From the NCBI GenBank assembly GCA_050946775.1, contig JBMNVL010000087.1, forward strand, positions 1 through 8,025: a stretch of 8,025 nt of DNA, given 5' to 3'. The position numbers and the translations under genes are program-made. Below, in pieces: positions 1-5,870 of the stretch (positions are counted from its first letter, which is position 1; every line of letters begins with the position of its first letter). Under the pieces are notes generated by a model. That model had not been told where the DNA came from. It saw only the letters and a list, made by a program, of their open reading frames with translations, and ran no database searches. Source of the DNA: UMGS1474 sp050946775. Its GTDB lineage: Bacteria > Bacillota > Clostridia > Oscillospirales > Acutalibacteraceae.

Positions 1-98
1 TCCTAAACCAGATCGTGTCGGCTATTAACAATAGGCCTCGCAAATGCCTTGGCTGGAGAACTCCCTCTGAAGTCTTTCGGAGTGTTGCACTTGCTTGA
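1..98 (+). CDS. IS30-family transposase, C-terminal fragment
   Basis: Frame 3 gives 31 residues ending in TGA at 96-98. They include INNRPRKCLGWRTPSEVF, which matches the conserved C-terminal end of IS30-family DDE transposases (the NNRPRK.LG..TP.E.F pattern after the catalytic glutamate). The protein cuts and joins the ends of its element. Everything upstream, including the N-terminal helix-turn-helix and the DDE triad, is outside the window. The fragment probably belongs to an intact or assembly-broken element rather than a decayed one, since the reading frame and the terminal repeat both look normal. The element at 7903 onward has matching terminal bases and may be another copy of the same IS. 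Confidence 0.85.
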   Translation, partial: LNQIVSAINNRPRKCLGWRTPSEVFRSVALA

Positions 99-104
99 CA
101 ATCT
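1..104 (+). mobile_element. Right end of an IS30-family insertion sequence (partial)
   Basis: This is the tail of an insertion sequence whose body lies left of the window. It holds the last 31 codons of a transposase (3-98) and a right terminal repeat. The 13 bases at 80-92 (gagtgttgcactt) are the exact reverse complement of 7915-7927 at the other end of the window, where another IS30-type element begins. Allowing one gap on each side, the similarity extends outward to about position 104, giving an imperfect repeat of roughly 25 bp, typical for IS30. The stop codon lies inside this repeat. The exact outer boundary is inferred. Confidence 0.8.
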
Positions 105-400
105 GCCCTGTCGCGGCGCAAGCCGTGACTGGGGGATTGTAGGACGCAACGCGTCCGTATACGCCGCCTGCGGCGGCTACAACCCCTCCGGGTTCGCGTA
201 TGCTCACCCACCTCCCCTTACACAGGGGAGGCAAGACGCACCCCGCACACTTGTGCAAACCGCCGGCAACACCGTAGGGGAGGGGTTTCCCCTCCCGCCG
301 TACAACCCGGTGGCGGGCGCAAGGCTTCCCCTTGAGGGGAAGCTGACGCATCCCACGTATTGGCACAAACGTTTGCTCCCCACGCGAAAGGAGATCGCCT
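105..400. repeat. Intergenic region with five GC-rich hairpins
   Basis: There is no credible gene in these 296 bases. They contain five short perfect stem-loops: 142-156 (6-bp stem, AAC loop), 163-177 (GCCGCC-TGC-GGCGGC), 211-231 (8-bp stem, 5-nt loop), 278-296 (GGGAGGGG-TTT-CCCCTCCC) and 324-343 (GCTTCCCC-TTGA-GGGGAAGC). None is followed by a clear T-run, so terminator function is doubtful. They look like dispersed intergenic palindromes of the kind common in GC-rich Clostridia. I see no clear promoter for the gene that follows. The ribosome binding site AAAGGAG lies at 387-393. Confidence 0.6.
231..261 (+). repeat. Dispersed 31-bp repeat, copy 1
   Basis: These 31 bases match 3952-3982 at 28 positions; both contain CGCACCCCGC followed by CACTT and TGCAAACC. 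Both copies are intergenic and in the same orientation. The copy here starts on the last base of the hairpin at 211-231. This is probably part of a genome-wide intergenic repeat family; no function can be read from it. Confidence 0.6.
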
Positions 401-1147
401 ATGGCCTGGCAGGTCGCCGACCGGCACGAAGAGCCGGTTTTGATCGAATCGTATATGACCGACCCCGACCGGCGGCTGCGGCCGTCGGCCCTTTTGCGGC
501 TGCATCAGGAGGCGGCGGAACGCCATTTCGGCGCCGCGGGGCTGGGCAGCGAGGCGCTGGCCGGGATGGGACTGGTTTTTGTGATGACCCGGCTGAACGC
601 CGTCATCCGGCGGCTGCCGACGGCCGGCGAGACGGTGCGGGTGCAGACCTGGCACCGGGACGTCAAGGGCGTCTCCTTTTTCCGGTGCTACCGGCTGGTC
701 GACGGAGCCGGCGCGCCGCTGACCGAAACGGTGGCCGCTTTGTCGCTGGTCGATCCCGTCGAACACAAATTGCTCCGCCCGTCGGCCTTTGACCGGTTCG
801 GCATCCCCGATCAGACCCGGTCGGTGGAGCATTGCCCCGATCCGGCGCGGCTGCGGCTGCCCGACGGACTGGTTGACGCCGGCGCCCACGTCGTGCGGTG
901 GTCGCAGCTGGATTACAACCGCCATCTCAACCACGCGTATTACGTCGATCTGCTGTGCGATTACGCGCCCGGCGGCATGGCCGGGCGAGCGGTGACGGGG
1001 TTTTCGGTGGGATACCACCGGGAGGCCAGACCGGGGCAGACGCTCGCCCTGACCGCCCTCGACACCGGCGACGCCGTCTGGATGCGGGGCGAACACGAGG
1101 GCGGCTTGTGCTTTGAGGGCAAGCTGACCTTTGCAGCGGCGAAATGA
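401..1147 (+). CDS. Acyl-ACP thioesterase (double hot-dog fold)
   Basis: The 248-residue cytoplasmic enzyme hydrolyses acyl-acyl carrier protein to free fatty acid and ACP, ending or diverting fatty acid synthesis. It has the length and two-domain layout of bacterial members of the FatA/FatB-like acyl-ACP thioesterase family (PF01643). The N-terminal hot-dog runs from about 10 to 135 and opens with the typical ESYMTDPDRRLRPSALLRLHQEA. The C-terminal hot-dog from about 160 carries the active-site segment WSQLDYNRHLNHAYYVD, with D171, N173 and H175 as the expected catalytic residues and E208 (YHRE) in the position of the later glutamate. The start ATG has AAAGGAG seven bases upstream. It stands alone here, without fab genes, so its chain-length role cannot be inferred from context. 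Family assignment is firm; substrate is unknown. Confidence 0.9.
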   Translation: MAWQVADRHEEPVLIESYMTDPDRRLRPSALLRLHQEAAERHFGAAGLGSEALAGMGLVFVMTRLNAVIRRLPTAGETVRVQTWHRDVKGVSFFRCYRLVDGAGAPLTETVAALSLVDPVEHKLLRPSAFDRFGIPDQTRSVEHCPDPARLRLPDGLVDAGAHVVRWSQLDYNRHLNHAYYVDLLCDYAPGGMAGRAVTGFSVGYHREARPGQTLALTALDTGDAVWMRGEHEGGLCFEGKLTFAAAK

Positions 1148-1189
1148 CTTCCGGCAAGACGCATTCCGCCGGACGGCGCAAGCCTCCGG

Positions 1190-1219
1190 TAGACGTAACT
1201 ATAAACTATAAGTTATAAA
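1190..1219 (+). promoter_or_regulatory. Possible obgE promoter in an AT-rich patch
   Basis: The intergenic stretch 1196-1234 is strikingly AT-rich in an otherwise GC-rich area and repeats TATAA-type words. TAGACG (1190-1195) with an 18-base gap to TATAAA (1214-1219) is the best -35/-10 pair I can find, but several registers are possible. Also within it, 1211-1228 is a perfect inverted repeat (AGTTATAA, two bases, TTATAACT), which could be an operator-like palindrome or a relic of the GTTATAT repeats seen at 5871-6099. Confidence 0.35.
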
Positions 1220-1234
1220 CTTATAACTCATAAC

Positions 1235-1250
1235 TGCCGCTGGCGCGGCA
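1235..1250 (+). repeat. Hairpin abutting the obgE ribosome binding site
   Basis: TGCCGC (1235-1240), a four-base loop TGGC, and GCGGCA (1245-1250) form a perfect 6-bp stem. It ends directly against the AGGAGG at 1251-1256 and is preceded by CATAAC. The order 'AAC, TGCC-stem, GGCA' is the same as in the inverted units of the array at 6047-6099, so this may be a solitary member of the same repeat family. Its position could affect translation initiation of obgE; that is inference. Confidence 0.55.
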
Positions 1251-1262
1251 AGGAGGAAACCC

Positions 1263-2528
1263 ATGTTCGTAGATATCGCCAAAATCCAGATCCGGGCGGG
1301 CAACGGCGGCAACGGCGCGGTGGCCTTTCACCGGGAAAAATACGTTGCCTCCGGCGGCCCTGACGGCGGGGACGGCGGGCAGGGCGGCAGCGTCGTGTTT
1401 ATCGCCGACGACGGGGCGTCCACCCTGGCGGATTTTCGCTACAAGCGCAAATTCGCCGCTCCGAACGGCGCCGACGGCGGCTCCAAGCGCTGCTTTGGCA
1501 AAAAGGGGGAGGATCTGGTCATCAAGGTGCCCCGCGGCACCCTGATCTATGACGACGAGACCGGCCGGCTGATGGCCGACGTGTCCACCGACGAGCCGTT
1601 TGTCGCCGCCCGGGGCGGCCGCGGCGGCTGGGGCAACGCTCATTTCGCCACCCCGACCCGCCAGGCGCCGCGCTTTGCCAAGCCGGGAATGCCGGGCGAG
1701 AGCTACGCCCTGCGGCTGGAGCTGAAGCTGCTGGCCGACGTCGGGCTGGTGGGCTTTCCCAACGTGGGCAAATCCACCCTGATCTCGGCGGTCAGCGAAG
1801 CCAAGCCCCAGATCGCCAACTACCATTTCACCACTCTGGCGCCGATGCTGGGGGTGGTGCGGATCGCCGAAGGCGTCTCCTTCGTGATGGCGGATATCCC
1901 CGGCGTGATCGAAGGTGCCAGTGAGGGCGTCGGGCTGGGGCACGATTTTCTGCGCCACGTCGAGCGGTGCCGGCTGCTGGTCCACGTGGTGGACGTCGCC
2001 GGCAGCGAAGGGCGCGATCCGCTGGCCGATTTTGACGCCATCAACCGGGAGCTGAAAGCCTTCAATCCCGCCCTGGCCGAACGGCCGATGATCGTCGCTG
2101 GCAACAAGGCGGATCTGGCGAGCGAGGAGCAATTGGCGGCCTTTCGCAAAGCGATGGAGGAGCGGGGCTATCCCTATTTTGAGATGATGGCGCCCATCGC
2201 CCACGGCACCGACGAGCTGGTGCGCTATTGCGCGGCGCGGCTCTCGCAGCTGCCGCCCATTAAGCGGTACGAGCCCGAGCCCGAGCCCGTCCGTGACCCG
2301 GGCGAGGATCGCGCGGTCAGGATCACGCCCCACGGGGACGTCTATTTCGTCGAGGGCGAATGGCTGGCGCGGCTGCTGTGCTCGATCAATTTTGACGATT
2401 ACGAGAGCCTGCAGTATCTCGAGCGCACCCTGCAGTCCAGCGGGGTGATCGACGCCCTGCGCGCCGCCGGCGCGAGCGAGGGCGATACCGTGAGCATTTA
2501 CGATTTTGAGTTTGATTTCGTGGAGTAA
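1263..2528 (+). CDS. obgE: GTPase ObgE/CgtA (50S assembly)
   Basis: This 421-residue Obg-family GTPase binds the 50S subunit and controls its late assembly, linking it to growth state. Domains in order: the glycine-rich Obg fold (1-158; G-rich runs near 13-18, 31-43 and 117-124), the G domain (about 159-335), and a C-terminal OCT domain (about 345-421) with the usual acidic tail. The G motifs are G1 GFPNVGKST (164-172), G2 FTT (189-191), G3 DIPG (211-214) and G4 NKAD (281-284). G5 is unusual: where the family has SA followed by TG, this protein reads MAPIAHG (309-315). Length is normal for Obg proteins with an OCT domain. AGGAGG sits six bases before the ATG, which makes the start secure. The gene lies upstream of mrnC, another large-subunit factor, with a 130-bp gap. 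The usual rpmA neighbour is absent here. Confidence 0.97.
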   Translation: MFVDIAKIQIRAGNGGNGAVAFHREKYVASGGPDGGDGGQGGSVVFIADDGASTLADFRYKRKFAAPNGADGGSKRCFGKKGEDLVIKVPRGTLIYDDETGRLMADVSTDEPFVAARGGRGGWGNAHFATPTRQAPRFAKPGMPGESYALRLELKLLADVGLVGFPNVGKSTLISAVSEAKPQIANYHFTTLAPMLGVVRIAEGVSFVMADIPGVIEGASEGVGLGHDFLRHVERCRLLVHVVDVAGSEGRDPLADFDAINRELKAFNPALAERPMIVAGNKADLASEEQLAAFRKAMEERGYPYFEMMAPIAHGTDELVRYCAARLSQLPPIKRYEPEPEPVRDPGEDRAVRITPHGDVYFVEGEWLARLLCSINFDDYESLQYLERTLQSSGVIDALRAAGASEGDTVSIYDFEFDFVE

Positions 2529-2658
2529 CGGGCGGCTGGCGGGTTGTGCGGATATGCGTCCTGCCGATTTGCATAAACCAGTGGCGGGCGAAACAATGAA
2601 CGCAGACCTGCCGCGAAGCGGCGGCTGTGCTTCCCAATTTGTATAAAGAGGTAACCAT
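2529..2658. other. obgE-mrnC gap with a small hairpin
   Basis: This 130-bp gap holds a 5-bp stem-loop (2610-2622, GCCGC-GAA-GCGGC) without a following T-run, so it is unlikely to stop transcription between obgE and mrnC. A ribosome binding site AGAGG (2647-2651) lies seven bases before the mrnC start. I see no convincing promoter, so cotranscription with obgE is possible. Confidence 0.4.
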
Positions 2659-3048
2659 ATGGACAGACTGTATCCAAAGCCGGTCGACGTGCGCACCCTC
2701 AGCCCGTTGACGCTGGCCTTCGTCGGCGACGGGGTCTATAGCCTGATGGTGCGGGAATATCTGGTCAGCGCCGCCAACCGGCCCAACGGCGCGCTGCATA
2801 CCCTGGCGGTCAACCGGGTGCGGGCCGAGGCGCAGGCGGCGGCGGCCGAAAAGCTGGCGCCGCTGCTCAGCGAGGAGGAGACCGCCGTTTACAAGCGGGG
2901 ACGCAACGCCCACACCGCCCGCACCGGCACCGCATATCATCGCGCCACCGGACTGGAGGCGTTGTTCGGGTATTTGTATCTCGCCGGCCGGCTCGACCGG
3001 ATGCGTGAGCTGTTCTGCGCGATTATGGACGAAAAGGACGATGGATGA
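2659..3048 (+). CDS. mrnC: Mini-ribonuclease III (23S rRNA maturation)
   Basis: The 129-residue protein is a stand-alone RNase III catalytic domain without a double-stranded RNA binding domain. In Bacillus, Mini-III trims both ends of precursor 23S rRNA, working with ribosomal protein L3. The signature LAFVGDGVYSLMVREYL (19-35) contains the expected catalytic aspartate D24. A second conserved block, RGRNA (80-84), is followed by ATGLEALFGYLYL (96-108) with the candidate metal-binding glutamate E100. Length fits the family (about 125-145 residues). AGAGG lies seven bases before the ATG. The last codons overlap the next gene by four bases (ATGA at 3045-3048), indicating translational coupling with the YitT-family gene. 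Identification is confident. Confidence 0.95.
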   Translation: MDRLYPKPVDVRTLSPLTLAFVGDGVYSLMVREYLVSAANRPNGALHTLAVNRVRAEAQAAAAEKLAPLLSEEETAVYKRGRNAHTARTGTAYHRATGLEALFGYLYLAGRLDRMRELFCAIMDEKDDG

Positions 3049-3932
3049 TGGAACGAAAGAAAAAGCTCAGCGCCAAAAATCTGCTGATCGACGCCCTGCT
3101 GTATATCGTGGGCAGCTTCAGCTATGCGGCGTCGGTCACCTTGTTTTCGGCGCCCAACCACATCGCGCCCGGCGGCGTGACCGGCGTGGCGACGGTGATC
3201 AACTACGTGTTTCCCTTTCTGCCCATCGGCGTGATGATCCTCGCGCTCAACCTGCCGCTGCTGCTGGCGGCGCGGCTGCGGTTGGGACGGGGATTTACCG
3301 TGCGCACCCTGATCACCACGCTGATGGTGTCGGTGGCGGTCGACGTGACCGACGTGCTGCTGCAGCCCTTCGTGTTTCAGGGGGATAAGATCCTGACCTG
3401 CATCTTCGGCGGCGTGCTGTCGGGGTTCGGACTGGGACTGATCTTTATCCGCGGCGCCACCACCGGCGGCACCGATATCGTCGCCCGGCTGCTGGAGCGG
3501 CGATTCCCCGGGATGTCGATCGGCCGGCTGATTCTGATCACCGACGCCGTCGTGGTCAGTGGCGCCGCCGTCGTCTACCGGGACGTGGAAAGCGCCCTGT
3601 ACGCGGCGCTGTTCATCTTTGTGTCCACCGCGGTGATCGACGCCATCGTCTACGGCCGCGGCGGCGGCAAGATGCTGCTGATCATGTCCACCGATCCCAA
3701 GGCGATCGCCCGGGGGATCATGGACGAGATGGAACGGGGCGTGACGGTGCTCAAATCGGTCAGCGCCTACACCGGCGAGGAGCGGCACGTGCTGCTGTGC
3801 GCCGTCAGCCGGTCGGAGGTCGCCACCCTGCGGCGGCTGGTCAACCGGATCGACCCGGCGGCCTTCATCATCATCTCGTCGGCTGACGAGGTGCGGGGGT
3901 TGGGCTTCCGTCCATCGGACGAGGATTTGTAA
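3045..3932 (+). CDS. YitT family integral membrane protein
   Basis: This 295-residue inner-membrane protein belongs to the YitT family (DUF161 membrane domain plus C-terminal DUF2179); the biochemical function of most members is unknown. Hydrophobic segments near 13-35, 41-57, 60-79, 86-107, 116-136, 160-178 and 182-203 suggest six to seven membrane passes. The family hallmark RGATTGGTDIVARLL (136-150) is intact. From about 208 a soluble domain follows, with the typical GVTVLKSVSAYTGEER (232-247) and a closing IIISSADEVRGLGF (275-288). Two ATG codons in a row are available: 3045, overlapping the mrnC stop, and 3048. AAGGA at 3034-3038 fits the first best. Coupling to mrnC reflects shared expression, not necessarily shared function. 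Confidence 0.92.
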   Translation: MMERKKKLSAKNLLIDALLYIVGSFSYAASVTLFSAPNHIAPGGVTGVATVINYVFPFLPIGVMILALNLPLLLAARLRLGRGFTVRTLITTLMVSVAVDVTDVLLQPFVFQGDKILTCIFGGVLSGFGLGLIFIRGATTGGTDIVARLLERRFPGMSIGRLILITDAVVVSGAAVVYRDVESALYAALFIFVSTAVIDAIVYGRGGGKMLLIMSTDPKAIARGIMDEMERGVTVLKSVSAYTGEERHVLLCAVSRSEVATLRRLVNRIDPAAFIIISSADEVRGLGFRPSDEDL

Positions 3933-3951
3933 AAAGCCCGCCTGACCGCAG

Positions 3952-3982
3952 GCAAGCCGCACCCCGCGCACTTATGCAAACC
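3952..3982 (+). repeat. Dispersed 31-bp repeat, copy 2
   Basis: This is the second copy of the intergenic repeat at 231-261, with three mismatches in 31 bases and the same orientation. It sits between the YitT-family stop codon and the terminator of the converging aminotransferase gene. A short imperfect hairpin (GCCTG-ACCG-CAGGC, 3940-3953) overlaps its left edge. Confidence 0.6.
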
Positions 3983-3987
3983 ATATC

Positions 3988-4024
3988 AAAAAATCCCCCG
4001 GATGACCGATCGGTCGTCCGGGGG
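3988..4024 (-). terminator. Strong intrinsic terminator of the aminotransferase gene
   Basis: CCCCCGGA (3995-4002) pairs with TCCGGGGG (4017-4024). Inside it a T-G wobble and GACC/GGTC extend the stem to 13 pairs around a GATC loop. On the minus strand the stem is followed by a single A and six T's (plus-strand A-run 3988-3993), so it is a classic terminator for the leftward gene whose stop is 17 bases away. On the plus strand only a weak TTGTGT follows, so for the YitT-family gene it may be a partial, shared terminator. Confidence 0.88.
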
Positions 4025-4040
4025 TTGTGTATGTACGCCT

Positions 4041-5318
4041 TTACGCGCCCAGCAGCTTTTCCACCGCCGCCAGCTCGGCGCAGACGGCGAACAGCGCCAT
4101 CGCCACCTTCAGCTCGGGCACCAGCGGATAGGTCGGCGCGATCCGCAGATTGCTGTCCCGCGGGTCCTTGCCGTAGGGGTAGGTCGCGCCGGCGCCGGTC
4201 ACGGTCACGCCGGCCTCCTTGAGCAGCGCCACCGTCCGTTTGGCGGTGCCTTCCATCAGATCCACGCTGACGAAATAGCCGCCCCGGGGCGAATGCCAGC
4301 GGGCGACGCCCTTGCCGCCCAGCTCCTTTTCCAGAGTGCTGAGCACCACGGCGAATTTCGGCCGCAGCACCGCGGCGTGTTTTTCCATATGCGCCTGCAG
4401 GCCTTCCAGATCCCGGAAATACCGCACGTGGCGCAGCATATTGAGCTTGTCGTAGCTGATGATCTGCACCGTCATCCGGCTGAGGATCTCGGCGATATTG
4501 GCGGGCGAAGCGCCCATTGCCGCCACGCCGGCGCCGGGAAAGCTGATCTTCGAGGTGGAGCAAAAATAGATCGCCCGGTCCTCGTGGCCGTATTTGACCG
4601 TTTCGGCGTAGAGATCGAGCAGATGGTCGTGCTCGGCGGACAAATGGTGCAGGCCGTAGGCGTTGTCCCACATGATCCGAAAATCCGGCGCCGCCGTTTC
4701 CATCGCCGCCAGACGGCGGACCGTCTCGTCGGAATAGGTCACCCCGCCGGGGTTGGAATACATCGGCACGCACCAGATCCCCTTGACCAGCGGATCGGCG
4801 GCCAGCTTTTCCACCAGATCCATATCCGGGCCGGTCTCGGTCATCGGCACGGTCAGCATCTCGATGCCGAAATACTCGGTAATGGCGAAGTGCCGGTCGT
4901 AGCCGGGCGCCGGGCAGAGAAATTTCACCTTGCCCTGCCGGCACCACGGCGCCTGACCGCCGACGCCCTTGGCGTAAGCGGTGGCGATGTAATCGTACAT
5001 CAGGTTGAGACTGGAGTTGCCGCCCACGATGACGTTGTCGGCGTCCAGCCCCAGCACCTGCCCGAACAGCCGGCGCGCCTCGGGGATGCCGGCCAACTGG
5101 CCGTAGTTGCGGGCGTCGTTGCCCGCCTCGTCCTCAAAGCCGTCCCGGGTGTGCAGGCAGTGCAGCATATCCTCGGTCAGCTCCAGCTGTTCCGGGCCTG
5201 GCTTGCCGCGCGCCATATTCAATTTCAAGCCCCGGGCCTTGTAGCCGTCGTATTGCTCCCGCAGCTCCCGCTGACGGTCGAGCAGCTCCTCCCGGGACAG
5301 ATCGGTCAATAACGCCAT
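4041..5318 (-). CDS. Class I (subgroup Ic type) aspartate aminotransferase-like enzyme
   Basis: The 425-residue cytoplasmic enzyme uses pyridoxal phosphate and resembles the aspartate aminotransferase type of Corynebacterium AspT (PF12897), which moves the amino group of aspartate to 2-oxoglutarate. Visible landmarks are NMARGKPGPEQL (34-45), the RNYGQLAGIPEARRLFG stretch (70-86), GGNSSLNLMYD (99-109), SNPGG (188-192; cofactor-ring Asn189), DNAYG (218-222), and STSKISFPGAG (254-264) with the Schiff-base lysine K257. R392 in LRIAPTYP should bind the substrate carboxylate. An in-frame ATG at 5399 would add 27 residues, but it overlaps the promoter -35 box. The ATG at 5318, with GGAGGG ten bases upstream, is the credible start. 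Its own promoter and terminator make it a monocistronic unit. The exact amino donor is not provable from sequence. Confidence 0.9.
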   Translation of the reverse strand: MALLTDLSREELLDRQRELREQYDGYKARGLKLNMARGKPGPEQLELTEDMLHCLHTRDGFEDEAGNDARNYGQLAGIPEARRLFGQVLGLDADNVIVGGNSSLNLMYDYIATAYAKGVGGQAPWCRQGKVKFLCPAPGYDRHFAITEYFGIEMLTVPMTETGPDMDLVEKLAADPLVKGIWCVPMYSNPGGVTYSDETVRRLAAMETAAPDFRIMWDNAYGLHHLSAEHDHLLDLYAETVKYGHEDRAIYFCSTSKISFPGAGVAAMGASPANIAEILSRMTVQIISYDKLNMLRHVRYFRDLEGLQAHMEKHAAVLRPKFAVVLSTLEKELGGKGVARWHSPRGGYFVSVDLMEGTAKRTVALLKEAGVTVTGAGATYPYGKDPRDSNLRIAPTYPLVPELKVAMALFAVCAELAAVEKLLGA

Positions 5319-5370
5319 GATGCGCCATCCCTCCGTGCGAATTTCATTGATAGGGGATACAACGTCCTCT

Positions 5371-5399
5371 ATTGTAGTATATGCGGACGAATTTTGCAA
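5371..5399 (-). promoter_or_regulatory. Promoter of the aminotransferase gene
   Basis: Read on the minus strand, TTGCAA (5394-5399), 17 bases, and TACAAT (5371-5376) form a good sigma-A promoter. Transcription would begin near 5364 and give a leader of about 45 bases to the ATG at 5318. This placement rules out the upstream ATG at 5399 as the normal start. Confidence 0.7.
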
Positions 5400-5477
5400 G
5401 TTAAATTTTCACTTCTTGCAGAATTTGGAGGAATAACCGGATTTTCGGCCGGTTTTGGGGAGAAAGTCGGCAGAACT

Positions 5478-5518
5478 TAAAAATTTCCCTTGACAAATCG
5501 CCGCCGGATGGGTATAAT
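5478..5518 (+). promoter_or_regulatory. Consensus sigma-A promoter of tRNA-Val
   Basis: TTGACA (5490-5495) and TATAAT (5513-5518) are both perfect and exactly 17 bases apart. An AT-rich stretch just upstream (5478-5487) resembles an UP element. The start point would be near 5525, about 15 bases before the tRNA. This is the strongest promoter in the window, as expected for a stable RNA gene. Confidence 0.93.
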
Positions 5519-5539
5519 AGCAAATGCTGCAAAGAATAT

Positions 5540-5615
5540 GGACGTTTAGCTCAGCTGGTAGAGCATTCGCTTGACGTGCGAAGGGTCAGCGGTTCAAGTC
5601 CGTTAACGTCCACCA
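5540..5615 (+). tRNA. tRNA-Val (anticodon GAC), CCA encoded
   Basis: The 76-nt sequence folds into a complete cloverleaf. The acceptor stem GGACGTT (5540-5546) pairs with AACGTCC (5605-5611). The D-arm is GCTC...GAGC. The anticodon stem TTCGC/GCGAA holds the loop TTGACGT with anticodon GAC at 5573-5575. The T-arm contains TTCAAGT. The discriminator A and CCA (5612-5615) are encoded. It reads GUC and, by wobble, GUU valine codons. Its last bases are also the left arm of the terminator stem that follows, and its last 20 bases are repeated at 5809-5828. Confidence 0.97.
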
Positions 5616-5652
5616 AAGAAAAAACCACCCACCGGGTGGTTTTTTCTTTGGT
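5612..5652 (+). terminator. tRNA-Val terminator, 19-bp perfect stem
   Basis: ACCAAAG plus an A-run and CCACCC (5612-5630) is the exact reverse complement of 5634-5652, with a three-base loop ACC. The GC-rich top CCACCC/GGGTGG followed by six T's is a normal intrinsic terminator. The A-rich left arm also makes it work leftward. The stem incorporates the ACCA 3' end of the tRNA. Confidence 0.9.
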
Positions 5653-5828
5653 AAATTCCAAAAACGGACTTGAAATGCAACGCCTACGAGCGCGCCCGGT
5701 GGGCGATACAGCGAGTAGGGGTTGGCGCCGCGGTCGGCGACCGGTGAGCGCAATAGCGCCACACCGGAGCCGGGCACCGCAAGAGAGGTTGTCACCTTGG
5801 TGAGAAGAAAGTCCGTTAACGTCCACCA
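5617..5828 (+). repeat. 208-bp direct repeat, copy 1, with duplicated tRNA 3' tail
   Basis: Positions 5617-5824 match 6505-6712 with about five substitutions and two compensating one-base length changes in A-runs. The block holds the tRNA terminator, the inverted T-arm word ACGGACTTGAA (5664-5674), then a structured GC-rich core. In that core, CCGGTG (5741-5746) pairs with CACCGG (5762-5767) around an inner GCGC-AATA-GCGC hairpin, and CGGTC-GGC-GACCG lies just before. The block ends with a 20-base copy (5809-5828) of the tRNA-Val 3' end, including CCA. No credible protein is encoded. It could be a recombination site, a processed tRNA-tail element, or a structured RNA; sequence alone does not decide. 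Confidence 0.85.
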
Positions 5829-5870
5829 TGAAAAAAGCGCTTTTGTCGGTAGACAAAAGCGCTTTTTTCA
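5829..5870. terminator. Perfect 19-bp bidirectional stem-loop
   Basis: TGAAAAAAGCGCTTTTGTC (5829-5847), loop GGTA, and its exact reverse complement (5852-5870) form a stem with A-run and T-run on its outer edges, so it can terminate in both directions. It begins on the base after the duplicated CCA of copy 1 and ends directly at the first unit of the heptamer-hairpin array, marking the left edge of the cassette's unique part. Confidence 0.8.

Noticed and set aside
49..792. Long plus-strand reading frame overlapping the intergenic hairpins and the thioesterase
   Set aside because: It reads through hairpins and then the thioesterase in another frame, yielding Arg/Ala/Gly-rich low-complexity protein; a GC-content shadow.
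1221..2696. 491-codon minus-strand frame opposite obgE
   Set aside because: It is antisense to a fully supported ObgE, has no ribosome binding site and resembles no known family; typical of GC-rich DNA.
4001..4222. Small plus-strand genes beginning near the convergent terminator
   Set aside because: They are Pro/Arg-rich antisense readings of the aminotransferase 3' end with no translation signals.
4002..5312. 436-codon plus-strand frame opposite the aminotransferase
   Set aside because: It is the antisense shadow of a gene with intact catalytic motifs, its own promoter and terminator. It also starts inside the terminator hairpin.
5319..5399. Upstream start for the aminotransferase at 5399
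   Set aside because: The ATG lies in the -35 box of a good promoter and has no ribosome binding site; the extra 27 residues do not resemble the family N-terminus.
5551..5856. Minus-strand frame across tRNA-Val and the first block, and related frames starting MTTSLAVPG in both blocks
   Set aside because: They read the tRNA and terminator hairpins backwards. The shared peptide only reflects the shared repeat, and there is no ribosome binding site.
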